A stretch of DNA of 49,716 nt from Mesobacillus campisalis (GCF_000986785.1 NZ_LAYY01000033.1:1-49716), one strand, 5' to 3'; positions 6,960-15,909 are shown, counted from the first letter of the stretch. Program-made: numbers and translations. Notes: generated by a model from the letters alone, not told the origin.

Positions 6960-8495
6960 TTACTTGCTATACAAAATCGGCGATCCTGGTCCAATGTCGA
7001 GTCCTGTCAGCATCCAGACAATCAGCAGCAATACCCAAAAAATCGTCAAAGCAATGGAGTATGGCAGCATGGTTGAGACCAATGTACCAATTCCGACCTT
7101 TTTGTCATACTTCTGGGCGAAGGCAATGACGATCGCGAAGTATGGCATCAATGGCGAGATGATGTTGGTTGTTGAATCAGCGATACGGTACGTAAGCTGT
7201 GTCAATTCCGGAGAATATCCGATTCCCATCATCATTGGCACGAAGACAGGAGCCATGATTGCCCATTTTGCGGTTGCACTTCCGATAAACAGGTTGATGA
7301 ATCCCGAAATCACGATGAAGGTCAGGATTAGCGGGATTCCTGTGAATCCAGTGCTCTCGAGGAACTCAGCCCCATTTACGGCCAGGACAATTCCCAGCTT
7401 GGATTCGTTGAAGTAGGCAACGAACTGCGCCGCTACGAAAGCAAGCACGATGTAAGAGCCCATGGTCGCCATCGTTTCAGACAATTGGTTAGCAACATCT
7501 TTATCATTCCTGATGGATTTGGTCAATTTCCCGTACACCAAACCAGGAATAAAGAACATGATTAGGATAATTGGTACAAGAGTCTGCAAGAAAGGCGAAT
7601 CAATGATGCTTTCAGCGCCGGCACGAAGAGGTCCCCACTCCGGAATAACGAGCAAAGCAATCGCAATACCAGTAATAATAACCGAAATAAGGGCGCCCCA
7701 GAGGCCCTTCTTTTCTTCGGGGCGCAATTTGTTTGCTTCTTCGTTAACCTCAACATTCCCTTTGTAAGTGCCAAGTCTTGGCTCAACGATTTTATCGGTA
7801 ACAACCGTTCCCACTATTGTGATGAGGAACACCGATACAATCATGAAATAGTAATTCATGGCATAGTTCATCTGTGCTGCATACTCAGGGTCCAGCATGG
7901 CAGCAGCGTCTTGTGTCATACCGCCAAGGAGCGGATCCAGGGAAGTCAGCAACAGATTGGCACTGAATCCACCCGATACACCGGCAAACGCCGCAGCAAG
8001 ACCTGCAAGCGGATGCCTTCCCAATCCAGCGAAAAGTACAGCTCCAAGCGGAGTCAATACAACATATCCTGCATCAGATGCCATGGAGCTCATGACGCCT
8101 GCAAATACCAATGCAGCCGTGATTAGCTGCTTTGGAACAGATGTAACCAGGCCGCGCAGGGCTGCAGAGATCAAACCGGAACGTTCAGCAAGCCCGATAC
8201 CGAGCATGGTGACAAGAACCGTACCCAATGGAGCAAAGCCTGTAAAGTTGCTTACCATGCTTTGGAATAGATATAAAATACCTTCAGAGCTTAGAAGGTT
8301 TCTGACTTCAATAACTTCTCCTTCATTCGCAGGGTCTGGAACGCTCATCCCCATGCTTGAGAAAATGGCAGAAAGTACGATAACAGTCAGCGCGAATATT
8401 GCGAATAGCGTGACCGGGTCTGGCAGTTTATTTCCAACACGTTCAATGGTGTTCAATGAACGTATAACAAAACCTTGTTTGCCTTGTTTAGACAT
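6960..8495 (-). CDS. AbgT-family transporter
   Basis: 511 aa with about a dozen hydrophobic segments and AbgT motifs: NKLPDPVTLFAIFAL at the N-terminus, GVSGGFSANLLLTSLDPLL mid-protein, and IADSTTNIISPLMPYFAI near the C-terminus. Family members were described for p-aminobenzoyl-glutamate uptake and later for sulfonamide/antimetabolite export, so the substrate is uncertain. It is preceded by an AGAGGGG SD and followed by its own terminator, so it is probably monocistronic. The nearest regulator is the downstream GntR-TrkA_C protein. Confidence 0.9.
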   Translation of the reverse strand: MSKQGKQGFVIRSLNTIERVGNKLPDPVTLFAIFALTVIVLSAIFSSMGMSVPDPANEGEVIEVRNLLSSEGILYLFQSMVSNFTGFAPLGTVLVTMLGIGLAERSGLISAALRGLVTSVPKQLITAALVFAGVMSSMASDAGYVVLTPLGAVLFAGLGRHPLAGLAAAFAGVSGGFSANLLLTSLDPLLGGMTQDAAAMLDPEYAAQMNYAMNYYFMIVSVFLITIVGTVVTDKIVEPRLGTYKGNVEVNEEANKLRPEEKKGLWGALISVIITGIAIALLVIPEWGPLRAGAESIIDSPFLQTLVPIILIMFFIPGLVYGKLTKSIRNDKDVANQLSETMATMGSYIVLAFVAAQFVAYFNESKLGIVLAVNGAEFLESTGFTGIPLILTFIVISGFINLFIGSATAKWAIMAPVFVPMMMGIGYSPELTQLTYRIADSTTNIISPLMPYFAIVIAFAQKYDKKVGIGTLVSTMLPYSIALTIFWVLLLIVWMLTGLDIGPGSPILYSK

Positions 8496-8673
8496 CGGAA
8501 GTATTCCCCTCTCTTTCTTAACGTTTATTTAAATTTTCTAAAAACTAAAAGAAGACATATGAGGATTATAAAGAAGATAACATCTGAATGGAAGGGTAAT
8601 TCCGATATTCGCAATAGGGATTCTTTTCCCAAAATTCATTTATCCCCTGCCCCTTTACAACATGAAAGCAGGA

Positions 8674-8723
8674 AAGAGTGCCTGACCCTCAGCGCTTTAA
8701 AGCGCTAAGGGTCAGGCACTCTT
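8674..8723. repeat. 50-bp near-perfect palindrome (GTGCCTGACCC arms)
   Basis: AAGAGTGCCTGACCC... pairs with ...GGGTCAGGCACTCTT through a GCGCTTTAAAGCGC centre, with a single mismatch. It lies 16 bp downstream of the cation exchanger stop, so on the minus strand it can act as its transcription terminator. The arms match the two direct motifs at 6588-6656. Confidence 0.75.
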
Positions 8724-8738
8724 CTTTTCGGTGATGCG

Positions 8739-9695
8739 TTAATTTCTTAAGATGATGTAGATGAGATAGGCTGTGTAGACGGCTACGAGGACGGCGCCTT
8801 CGACTTTGGAAATTTTGTACTTGGTCCGCGAAAAGATCAGCAGTACAACTGTAAGGATAATCATGCAGACAACGTCGGTAAAAATCCTATTGTCCACGGC
8901 AAGCGGCGCGATGGTAGCGGATGCACCAAGGACGAATAGAATATTGAAGATGTTGCTGCCGACAATGTTGCCGAGCGCAATTTCCGTTTGCTTCTTCAGA
9001 GCTGCCGTAATCGAAGTAACCAGTTCAGGGAGCGAGGTTCCAATCGCCACAATGGTTAAGCCTACCAGCGTTTCACTCATTCCAATGGCCAGCGCAATCT
9101 GGGTGGCATTGTCGACAACCATATCGCCCCCAAAGATGATGGCCGCCATTCCGCCAACCGTGAATACCAGGTTCTTCCCCCAGGTGATGTCCTTGTTTTG
9201 AACCTCTTCAACTGAATCGCTGCTCCTGCTGTTTCTCGCCACTTCAAATATGTAGTACAAGAAAATGGACAAGAATAGAAGCAGGATAATTCCTTCACTT
9301 CTCGTAATCAGGTTGGTGCCCCGATTTTGCAGGGCAACATCACTGATGAATACCCATAGTACGATGCTTGCCAGCAGCGTAAACGGAATTTCCTTCCGAA
9401 TGGTTTCACTTTCCACTTTCAACGGGTTGATGATCGCAGTGATCCCAATAACCAGCGTAATATTCAGGATGTTGCTGCCCACGACGTTCCCAAGTGAAAC
9501 ATCACTGCTGCCTTCCATGGCGGCAATGATGCTGACGGTGGCTTCCGGGGCGCTTGTCCCGAATGCGACAATCGTCAAGCCTACCAAAATGGGTGGAACT
9601 TTGAGAAGCTGGGCAATGTTTGATGCCCCTTCTACGAAATAGTCCGCTCCTTTAATGAGCAGAATAAAACCAACAACCAATAAAATATAAGTCAT
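8739..9695 (-). CDS. Calcium/sodium antiporter (CaCA family, YrbG-like)
   Basis: 318 aa, two inverted five-helix repeats. The alpha-repeat motifs are clear: VGLTIVAFGTSAPE with VGSNILNITLVIG in the first half, and VGLTIVAIGTSLPELVTS with GNIVGSNIFNILFVLG in the second. The acidic residues expected at the ion site (GTSAPE, GTSLPE) are present. It should exchange Na+ or H+ against Ca2+ across the membrane. The start ATG has GGAGGGG upstream. It is transcribed alone, ending at the large palindrome. Confidence 0.92.
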   Translation of the reverse strand: MTYILLVVGFILLIKGADYFVEGASNIAQLLKVPPILVGLTIVAFGTSAPEATVSIIAAMEGSSDVSLGNVVGSNILNITLVIGITAIINPLKVESETIRKEIPFTLLASIVLWVFISDVALQNRGTNLITRSEGIILLLFLSIFLYYIFEVARNSRSSDSVEEVQNKDITWGKNLVFTVGGMAAIIFGGDMVVDNATQIALAIGMSETLVGLTIVAIGTSLPELVTSITAALKKQTEIALGNIVGSNIFNILFVLGASATIAPLAVDNRIFTDVVCMIILTVVLLIFSRTKYKISKVEGAVLVAVYTAYLIYIILRN

Positions 9696-9963
9696 ATATT
9701 CACCCCTCCATACTAGACCAATCCTTATGCGGGCCTTTTCTGATGTTTGGTACTTTGAATGATGGGTTTTTGCGAACTATTCCATATCATACCCCAAATT
9801 TTGGACGGCACACATTTTGAATATCGCCTGCCCAAACCCAATCCCACTAACCATAAAATGCCTTCGTCCAAAATCTCCAAGTCCGAATATGGCAAGGTTT
9901 TTAATCCAATAAACAGCAAAAAAAAGGATGCCGGCAGCATCCTTCATCTTGATTATCCAATAT
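9696..9963. other. Intergenic region without a supported gene
   Basis: About 270 bp. Several frames stay open for 60-70 codons on both strands, but none has a Shine-Dalgarno sequence and one runs through the recombinase terminator. It may be decayed coding sequence; I recognise no family. Confidence 0.5.
9917..9942 (-). terminator. Intrinsic terminator of the recombinase gene
   Basis: The minus-strand hairpin GGATGCTGCCGGCATCC followed by TTTTTTTT, about 20 nt after the stop codon. Confidence 0.85.
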
Positions 9964-10527
9964 TTATAAATTAACATCCACTTTAATCAGCTGTTCATCA
10001 TTTTTGTCGATCCCCAGATAACGCAGGGTTTCAGACGGTGTATGATGGTTGAAGATGTTCATTAAAAAGGAAATGGCAATGCCTTTTCTATAGGCATGAT
10101 ACCCAAATGTTTTCCTTAGTGTATGTGTCCCGATCTTACCGGTTATTCCTACCTCTTTTGCGGCCTGGTTGATAATCCGGTAGGCCTGCTGCCGTGAAAT
10201 CGGCTGATTATCCTTTTTAGACTTAAAAAGATAATCATCTTCCTTGAAGTTTCCGTTCCCCAAGTAGCTCTTCAAGGCTTCCTCCACACTGCTGTTGATG
10301 TAAAAGGCCTTCTGGTCTCCGCTTTTCCCGTCTTCTACACAGAGGAATTCCCTAGGCTTTTGTCCGTCCCAGATATCGCCTACCTTGATGGACAGCAAAT
10401 CGCTGATGCGGATACCGGTGTTGATGCCTAAAACAAACAGCAATAAATCGCGCGGTGATTGCTGCTGTAAATTTTTCTTGATGCATTGAATCTTTTCTAT
10501 GTCTTTAATCGGATCAACATATTCCAT
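9964..10527 (-). CDS. Short tyrosine recombinase (catalytic domain only)
   Basis: 187 aa from the ATG at 10527 (GGTGGGGG upstream). All core residues are visible: Arg in NTGIRISDLL, HxxR in GTHTLRKTFGYHAY, His in NHHTPSETLRYLG and the nucleophile Tyr in the same segment. The N-terminal arm-binding/SAM-like domain of XerC/D or phage integrases is missing; the protein starts almost at the catalytic domain. No phage genes, attachment repeats or partner recombinase are nearby. It could be a stand-alone resolvase-like protein of Bacilli or an integrase remnant; the frame and active site are intact. Confidence 0.85.
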   Translation of the reverse strand: MEYVDPIKDIEKIQCIKKNLQQQSPRDLLLFVLGINTGIRISDLLSIKVGDIWDGQKPREFLCVEDGKSGDQKAFYINSSVEEALKSYLGNGNFKEDDYLFKSKKDNQPISRQQAYRIINQAAKEVGITGKIGTHTLRKTFGYHAYRKGIAISFLMNIFNHHTPSETLRYLGIDKNDEQLIKVDVNL

Positions 10528-10621
10528 GAGACCAACCCCCACCACCAAATCCTGCTTCTTACAGGTTAGCAAATCGGTGCCCCTTTTACAATTTTAACTT
10601 TTATTCCCTGGGAGTATAGCA

Positions 10622-10664
10622 AAAAAAGAAGCAAAGCCGCAAGCCCTGCTTCTTTTTTTGCTAA
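10622..10664 (-). terminator. Bidirectional terminator after the flavodoxin gene
   Basis: AAAAAAAGAAGCA ... TGCTTCTTTTTTT forms a long stem with A/T flanks on both strands at the 3' end of the flavodoxin gene. Confidence 0.75.
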
Positions 10665-11209
10665 TATAGCCTCATGGCTCGGGAGCAGGATGGTTCAAAG
10701 CTGTACATCGACGCCTCCGCGTGGATGTGCCGGCGGTTTAGCACATGTGCAAAATCCTGGATGGCCTGTGTGTTTAGCCTGCACGTATCCTCGGTAACGC
10801 CGCCCACCCTTTTGACGATTTGTTTTTCAATAAAATTCATTCTGGAAACAAGGAATTCACCGCCAAAAAAGCCGTTTGCAATAGCCCGGTCCCTGAGAGA
10901 GTGAGGGAAAGCGCTCTCAAATTGCTGTTCTGCTTCCCGTCCCTCGCACATGCAGCACAGAAAAAGCCCGATATTCTTTGTCATCAGGTCGGCAGAATTC
11001 TCTTTAATAAACTTCCTGACTTTACTCTGGATGTTTCCGGCATGAATGGAACCGCCAATAATCACAGTGTCAAATAGCCCAATGTCAGAGTGAAGCCTTG
11101 TCCGGTTCAAATTGACAACCACTACATCCCCTTCCAGCTCCTTCCGCAGAAGTAACGCGGCCTTCGATGTCGTACCATGGGAAGAACAGTAAACAATCAA
11201 GCTTTTCAT
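10661..11209 (-). CDS. Flavodoxin-domain protein (HemG-like)
   Basis: 182 aa. The N-terminal phosphate-binding loop is SLIVYCSSHGTTSKAA, followed by VIIGGSIHAGNIQSKVRKFI and GLFLCCMCEG. This pattern belongs to the Flavodoxin_5 group that includes HemG-type protoporphyrinogen dehydrogenase. It likely binds FMN in the cytoplasm. No heme genes are adjacent, so a heme role is not supported; a general flavodoxin-like reductase is the safer reading. The C-terminal ~25 residues are atypical and Ser/Cys-rich. Confidence 0.8.
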   Translation of the reverse strand: MKSLIVYCSSHGTTSKAALLLRKELEGDVVVVNLNRTRLHSDIGLFDTVIIGGSIHAGNIQSKVRKFIKENSADLMTKNIGLFLCCMCEGREAEQQFESAFPHSLRDRAIANGFFGGEFLVSRMNFIEKQIVKRVGGVTEDTCRLNTQAIQDFAHVLNRRHIHAEASMYSFEPSCSRAMRLY

Positions 11210-11242
11210 ACGTTCGCCTCCTGAATGGTCGATATGATAAAA

Positions 11243-11271
11243 CCCAGCCTCGAATCTGTTGAAGGCTGGGC
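11243..11271 (-). terminator. Hairpin with T-run upstream of the flavodoxin gene
   Basis: Minus strand CCCAGCCTTC ... CGAGGCTGGGTTTTAT. It lies 120 bp past the BenE stop, so it may terminate that transcript or act as a leader element of the flavodoxin gene. Confidence 0.5.
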
Positions 11272-11391
11272 TGTCTGGGCATCAGGAATTTATCTCATAA
11301 TTTCATTATAACTGAACTTTTTTAAAAACAGCGAAAGGCTTGTGGCAATTTTCTTACAAAAGCCACGTAAACCAAGATTGCCACTCCCTTG

Positions 11392-12597
11392 TCATGCCTT
11401 TTCCACCGTCCGGGCAAGAAACGCTCCAATAAGAAGCGCCCAAACGGGGGCACTTATATGAAAAAAGGAGACATCTGACAGAGTGACGATAAACGCGGTC
11501 AAGGCGCTGATTTTATACCTGCTGGAGGAAAAGCCTGACTGCAGGCTGCCATACAGGACGGAAACGAGCGAAAAGCCCGCAAGCATCGCAACAAAGGTTT
11601 GTGGAAGCGATTGGATGAACGGGACGATTTTCCAGGCAAACACTCCAAAAACCAGGATTACAGCCCCGGCAGCCACCGAAGCCATATAGCGCTTTTCCCG
11701 TGGCCCCGCATCAGGCCCTGCACATATGGCGGTCATCATGCCGGCAATATTGGCGCTTTGCCCCCCGAAGAAACTTGCCATCACAGAAAACGCACCGCTT
11801 GCAGTAAGAATTTTACGGATAGGCGGCTTATAGTCCCCGCTCTCAAGCGCGCCGATTCCGGGAGCGGCATCATTGCTGAGGATCAGCATCGCCAGCGGAA
11901 GTGACAAGGTCAAAAACCCAATCATGCTAAATTCGGGAATTTGAAAAGATGGCCATGAAAAAACCAGCTGCGAAGCACCTGCAGATAGCCCATCTGTCAG
12001 CAGGAGGGAAGCCAAAGCCGCGGCGATCGCTCCCAGTACAGGGGGAATGCGCCTTGAGTAGCGGGTGCACAGCAGAAAGCTGACGACGGCCGCCCCGCCT
12101 ACCGCCGGCATTTCCTTGACTGCCGGAACCAGCTGGACCACATAGCCAGCAACCAGTCCGCCAAGCATGGCCGAAATGACTTCCCGCGGCACCCATTTCA
12201 TCATCCTTGTGAACAGCCCGCTCACAGCGATCAGGAAAATCAGCAGTCCCGACATCACATAACCGCCGATCAGCTGCGGATAGGTGAACTGTGCGGTCGC
12301 CGTGGCAAGGAAAGCCACTCCTGTCAGCGAGTGACCCCCTGTTATCGGGATCCGGAACAACAGTGGCATCAGGATGCCGTATACTCCTCCGAAAAAGTAA
12401 ACCGCGAACATCCAGCTGACCGTTTGCTGACTGGTAAAGCCTCCGCTTGCCGAAGCCTGTAAAATAATAAGGGCTGGACCGGTCATCACCAATGTGCTTG
12501 ATATCAGTCCAGCAGAAATGTTTTGACTATTTAAATCCCGCAAAATAGAATGCTTCTTTTCTTTTAAATGATCATCGTATCCTTCAGCCAATCCCAA
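11392..12597 (-). CDS. BenE-family benzoate/H+ symporter
   Basis: About 401 aa with roughly 12 membrane segments. Motifs include ITGGHSLTGVAFLATATAQ and SNDAAPGIGALESGDYKPP, with a late FGGQSANIAGMMTAICAG. These match the BenE family, which imports aromatic carboxylates such as benzoate with protons. I prefer a TTG start (12597; AGGGG 8 nt upstream) over the GTG at 12606, which would overlap the SD. No benzoate catabolic genes are adjacent; the nearest aromatic-type enzyme is the aldehyde dehydrogenase at 26 kb. The substrate is therefore unproven. Confidence 0.85.
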   Translation of the reverse strand: MGLAEGYDDHLKEKKHSILRDLNSQNISAGLISSTLVMTGPALIILQASASGGFTSQQTVSWMFAVYFFGGVYGILMPLLFRIPITGGHSLTGVAFLATATAQFTYPQLIGGYVMSGLLIFLIAVSGLFTRMMKWVPREVISAMLGGLVAGYVVQLVPAVKEMPAVGGAAVVSFLLCTRYSRRIPPVLGAIAAALASLLLTDGLSAGASQLVFSWPSFQIPEFSMIGFLTLSLPLAMLILSNDAAPGIGALESGDYKPPIRKILTASGAFSVMASFFGGQSANIAGMMTAICAGPDAGPREKRYMASVAAGAVILVFGVFAWKIVPFIQSLPQTFVAMLAGFSLVSVLYGSLQSGFSSSRYKISALTAFIVTLSDVSFFHISAPVWALLIGAFLARTVEKA

Positions 12598-12668
12598 AAT
12601 GTCCACCCCTGCTTACGTTCATTACTACTATCTTTAGGGCAGAACATCCAAATTGTCAACCAATTCCG

Positions 12669-14180
12669 TCATTTTACTTCCGCAAGCTCTCCCTGCATGG
12701 TGCCGTTCTTGGCAAAATTCACATGCCAGGACAAAGCCTTCTCAAGCACATGTGGAGTTTGCCCTCCTCGTTCAAGGGCTTCCCGGTAGTATTCGCGCAG
12801 CTGCTCCCGGTACATAGGGTGTGCGCAGTTTTCAATGATCTTCTCGACCCGCTCCCTTGGCGCAAGCCCGCGCAAATCAGCATATCCCTGCTCGGTGACA
12901 ATCACATCGACATCATGCTCGGTGTGGTCCACATGGGAAACAAACGGCACGATGCTTGAAATCTTTCCATCCTTGGCAATCGACTTTGTCACAAAAATCG
13001 CCAGGCGTGCGTTCCGCGCAAAATCTCCGGAGCCGCCGATGCCGTTCATCATCTTTGTGCCAAGCACATGCGTCGAGTTCACATTGCCGTAGAGGTCCAG
13101 CTCCAAGGCGGTATTGATGGAAATCAGGCCGAGGCGGCGGATGATTTCGGGGTGGTTGGATATTTCCTGAGGACGCATGATCAGGCGGTCACGGTATTTC
13201 TCAAAGTTGCTGAACACTTCTTTCATCTTGGAATCTGACAATGTAATCGAACAGCAAGAAGCAAATCGGACCTTGCCAGCATCCATCAGCTCAAAGACCG
13301 CGTCCTGCAAAACTTCCGAATATACTTCCAGGTTCTCAAACTCTGAATACAGCATTCCATGAAGAACCGCATTTGCCACCGATCCGATACCCGATTGAAG
13401 CGGGGCCAGCTTCTCTGTTAATCTGCCAGCCTCAATCTCCGTCCGGAGGAAGTTCAATAAATGCTCAGCCATGATCTTCGTTTCTTCATCCGGTGCGACA
13501 ATCGTTGAAGGAGAATCCTCCTGGTTGGTGAACACGATTCCTTTGATTTTCCCGGCATCGACTTTGATGCCTGTCGACCCAATCCGGTCATCTGCTTTTG
13601 CCAGCGGAATCGGCTCCCGGTCTCCCTGTTTCCCTGGCTCATATAAGTCATGCAGCCCTTCCAGTTCAGTGGACTGTGCCATATTGATTTCAACAATGAT
13701 GTTTTTGGCGTTGTGCGCAAAAGACAGGGAGTTTCCAATCGACGTTGTCGGAATAATCATTCCATCCTCTGTAATCGAAACCGCTTCCAAAATAGCGAAA
13801 TCAATAGGCTCCATCACTCCGGCCCGGATCATTTCCGCCGTATGCGAAAGATGCTGGTCCACAAACATGAAGTCGCCATTGTTAATTCCCTTCCTCATCG
13901 TGGGGTCCGCTTGGAATGGCAGTCTTTTGCCCAGGATTCCCGCCTCGGCAAACAGCTTGTCAACATCCGATCCGAGCGATGCTCCTGTATAGACATTCAC
14001 TTTGAACGATTCCGTCTTCGCCCGATCCACCAAAGCAAATGGTACCGCTTTCACATCGCCCGCACGTGTGAATCCGCTCAGCCCCAGGGTCATTCCATCC
14101 TGTATCCATGATGCCGCTTCTTCAGGGGTGACAACTCTGTCATGCAAGCCCTCATGCCTGATCCGTTCCAAATTTCCCAT
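12669..14180 (-). CDS. Acetyl-CoA hydrolase/succinate:acetate CoA-transferase family
   Basis: 503 aa, the normal length for SucCoA transferases (AarC/Cat1 type). Landmarks are GMTLGLSGFTRAGDVKAVP near the N-terminus, LQSGIGSVANAVLHG, YSEVLQDAVFELMDAGKV carrying the likely catalytic Glu region, GSGDFARNARLAIFVTKS, and SWHVNFAKNGTM at the end. The enzyme moves CoA between acyl groups, for example acetate and succinate, in the cytoplasm. The gene upstream in the same direction is a LytTR regulator with a 130-bp gap, a plausible local regulator. Specificity cannot be read from sequence alone. Confidence 0.88.
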   Translation of the reverse strand: MGNLERIRHEGLHDRVVTPEEAASWIQDGMTLGLSGFTRAGDVKAVPFALVDRAKTESFKVNVYTGASLGSDVDKLFAEAGILGKRLPFQADPTMRKGINNGDFMFVDQHLSHTAEMIRAGVMEPIDFAILEAVSITEDGMIIPTTSIGNSLSFAHNAKNIIVEINMAQSTELEGLHDLYEPGKQGDREPIPLAKADDRIGSTGIKVDAGKIKGIVFTNQEDSPSTIVAPDEETKIMAEHLLNFLRTEIEAGRLTEKLAPLQSGIGSVANAVLHGMLYSEFENLEVYSEVLQDAVFELMDAGKVRFASCCSITLSDSKMKEVFSNFEKYRDRLIMRPQEISNHPEIIRRLGLISINTALELDLYGNVNSTHVLGTKMMNGIGGSGDFARNARLAIFVTKSIAKDGKISSIVPFVSHVDHTEHDVDVIVTEQGYADLRGLAPRERVEKIIENCAHPMYREQLREYYREALERGGQTPHVLEKALSWHVNFAKNGTMQGELAEVK

Positions 14181-14312
14181 ACTACCATCCCTTTCTGGTA
14201 AATAGATTTATTCTCATTTTACCCACGGAAAAGGGGAAGACAGAAAATTTGGAATACAAAACAAGATACTCTGACCAAGCAGCATATCCAATGTATGAAG
14301 CAGAAAATTCCG

Positions 14313-14957
14313 CTAAAAACCCAGCAGTTTTCGGAAATAACTTGAGTATGACTGGCTCACCGGCACCCGTTCCCCATTGTCCATGGCCAGCAGAAACGTA
14401 GAATGAGTGTCTGGAAAAATCTCTTCAATGTGGTTCACATTGACGATAAAAGAGCGGTGGCAGCGAATAAAGTAATCTTTCGGCAGCAGATACTCAAACT
14501 CCTGAAGCGAGTACTTATGCGTCCCCTTGTACTCTCCTGTATACACATGCGTCTTTTTGTCCTTCGCTTCCAAATGGACGACATCACCAAAAGGAATCGG
14601 CTTCCAGCCGTCCGAAGTTTTGACCGTGACAACCGATTTTCCGTCCGTCAAAGCCGGAAAGATGGCCGTCACGCATCCTTCAATCTTCCCTTCATGAAGA
14701 AACGGCACAGCCATCCCGTGGTAAGGAATCCCGAATAGATCCCGGTTGATGAACTCGGATACCTTTTGCTGCGACGCTACTGCCTTGTAGGCGATGGTTC
14801 CTTCCTTAAGAGGATCGCCAGGCCTGATTTTCAAATCAATCCGCTTGCTTGGGCGGTAATATATATATTCCTTTGTATTGGATACGGCAATTGAGATTTC
14901 GTCCGAAAACAGCTCGCCGATAACATCGAGCATTGAAACAACCGTGATGCTCTCCAT
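14313..14957 (-). CDS. LytTR-family transcriptional regulator
   Basis: 214 aa from the ATG at 14957 (GGGAG 8 nt upstream). The C-terminal ~100 residues are a LytTR DNA-binding domain (GDVVHLEAKDKKTHVYTG, SLQEFEYLLPKDYFIRCHRS, FIVNVNHIEEIFPDT). The N-terminal ~110 residues are not a receiver domain. They look like a small-molecule/PAS-type sensor (AYKAVASQQKVSEFIN, YHGMAVPFLHEGKIEGCV), so control by a metabolite rather than phosphorylation is likely. It sits upstream of the CoA-transferase on the same strand and may control it. Confidence 0.85.
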   Translation of the reverse strand: MESITVVSMLDVIGELFSDEISIAVSNTKEYIYYRPSKRIDLKIRPGDPLKEGTIAYKAVASQQKVSEFINRDLFGIPYHGMAVPFLHEGKIEGCVTAIFPALTDGKSVVTVKTSDGWKPIPFGDVVHLEAKDKKTHVYTGEYKGTHKYSLQEFEYLLPKDYFIRCHRSFIVNVNHIEEIFPDTHSTFLLAMDNGERVPVSQSYSSYFRKLLGF

Positions 14958-15063
14958 CCCCTTCACTCCCTTTGCTGGATGTATCATTCACTTTCATTTT
15001 ACAGCGTTCTCAAACAGAAAGACAAAGGTGGCGCATGCTGTTTTCATCGTCTTTCTGCTTCCA

Positions 15064-15072
15064 TGTTATAAT
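15064..15072 (+). promoter_or_regulatory. Extended -10 promoter of proC
   Basis: TGTTATAAT: extended TG motif plus perfect TATAAT 37 bp before the proC start. No good -35 at the usual spacing, as is common for extended -10 promoters. Confidence 0.55.
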
Positions 15073-15108
15073 CAGGCTACTGACTTTAGGAATGAAAGGA
15101 TTTTACAG

Positions 15109-15909
15109 ATGGATACAATAGGATTTATCGGCTGTGGTAGCATGGCCAAAGCGATGATTGGCGGATTAGTCTCTTCGGGATATGTGAGCCCCGGGAATGT
15201 TTATGCCTCCAACCCCTCTCCGGGAAATCTGGATGAAATGAGAGAAGCTTACGGCATTGCCACGACCCATGACAATCTTGAGGTGGCCCGTAAAGGGAGC
15301 ATCCTGTTCCTGTCCGTGACTCCCAATAAATATGATTCCGTCATTGCCGAAATCAGGGACAGCATCCGGGAAGAAGCGATTATCATCATGATCGCCGCCG
15401 GGCAGACCCTTGAACAGAATGAGCAGCGCTTCGGTCGGCCAGTCAAGCTGGCAAGGTCGATGCCGAATACGCCAATGCTTGTCGGCGAAGGGATGGCGGC
15501 CGTGAGCGTAAATGAAAGAATTTCAGAGGGTGAAAAGCAGCTGATCAAGGAAATATTCCAGTGCTTTGGCAAAGTCGAATTTGTCGAGGAGCATCTGATG
15601 GATGTGGTCAGCGGCGTAAGCGGGGCTTCGCCGGCTTATGCCTATATGTTCATTGAGGCGCTGGCCGATGGAGCCGTACTTCAGGGAATGCCGCGGAAGC
15701 AGGCCTATGCATTCGCTTCACAGGCCGTTTTGGGAGCAGCAAAAATGGTACTGGAAACAGGGAAGCACCCCGGGGCCTTAAAAGATGAAGTCTGTTCAGC
15801 TGGCGGGGCAACAATCGAAGCCGTGGCCAGCCTTGAAGAAAACGGGCTTCGCTCCGCTGTCATCAAGGCCGTGCAGGCTTGCGTAAAAAAATCGCAATCC
15901 ATGAAATAA
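15109..15909 (+). CDS. proC: Pyrroline-5-carboxylate reductase
   Basis: 266 aa from the ATG at 15109 (AAAGGA 8 nt upstream); the frame is open further upstream but without a usable start. N-terminal Rossmann fold TIGFIGCGSMAKAMIGG; C-terminal signature HPGALKDEVCSAGGATIEAV and GVSGASPAYAYMFIEALADG. It reduces pyrroline-5-carboxylate to proline with NAD(P)H, the last step of proline synthesis. Proline is also an osmolyte in Bacilli, which usually carry several paralogs, so whether this copy is ProI-, ProG- or ProH-like cannot be settled. Monocistronic, ending in a strong terminator. Confidence 0.92.
   Translation: MDTIGFIGCGSMAKAMIGGLVSSGYVSPGNVYASNPSPGNLDEMREAYGIATTHDNLEVARKGSILFLSVTPNKYDSVIAEIRDSIREEAIIIMIAAGQTLEQNEQRFGRPVKLARSMPNTPMLVGEGMAAVSVNERISEGEKQLIKEIFQCFGKVEFVEEHLMDVVSGVSGASPAYAYMFIEALADGAVLQGMPRKQAYAFASQAVLGAAKMVLETGKHPGALKDEVCSAGGATIEAVASLEENGLRSAVIKAVQACVKKSQSMK

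Noticed and set aside
9777-9977. 66-codon minus-strand frame (and an overlapping 71-codon plus frame) beside the recombinase gene
   Set aside because: The minus frame runs through the recombinase terminator hairpin, and neither has an SD. Possibly decayed sequence.
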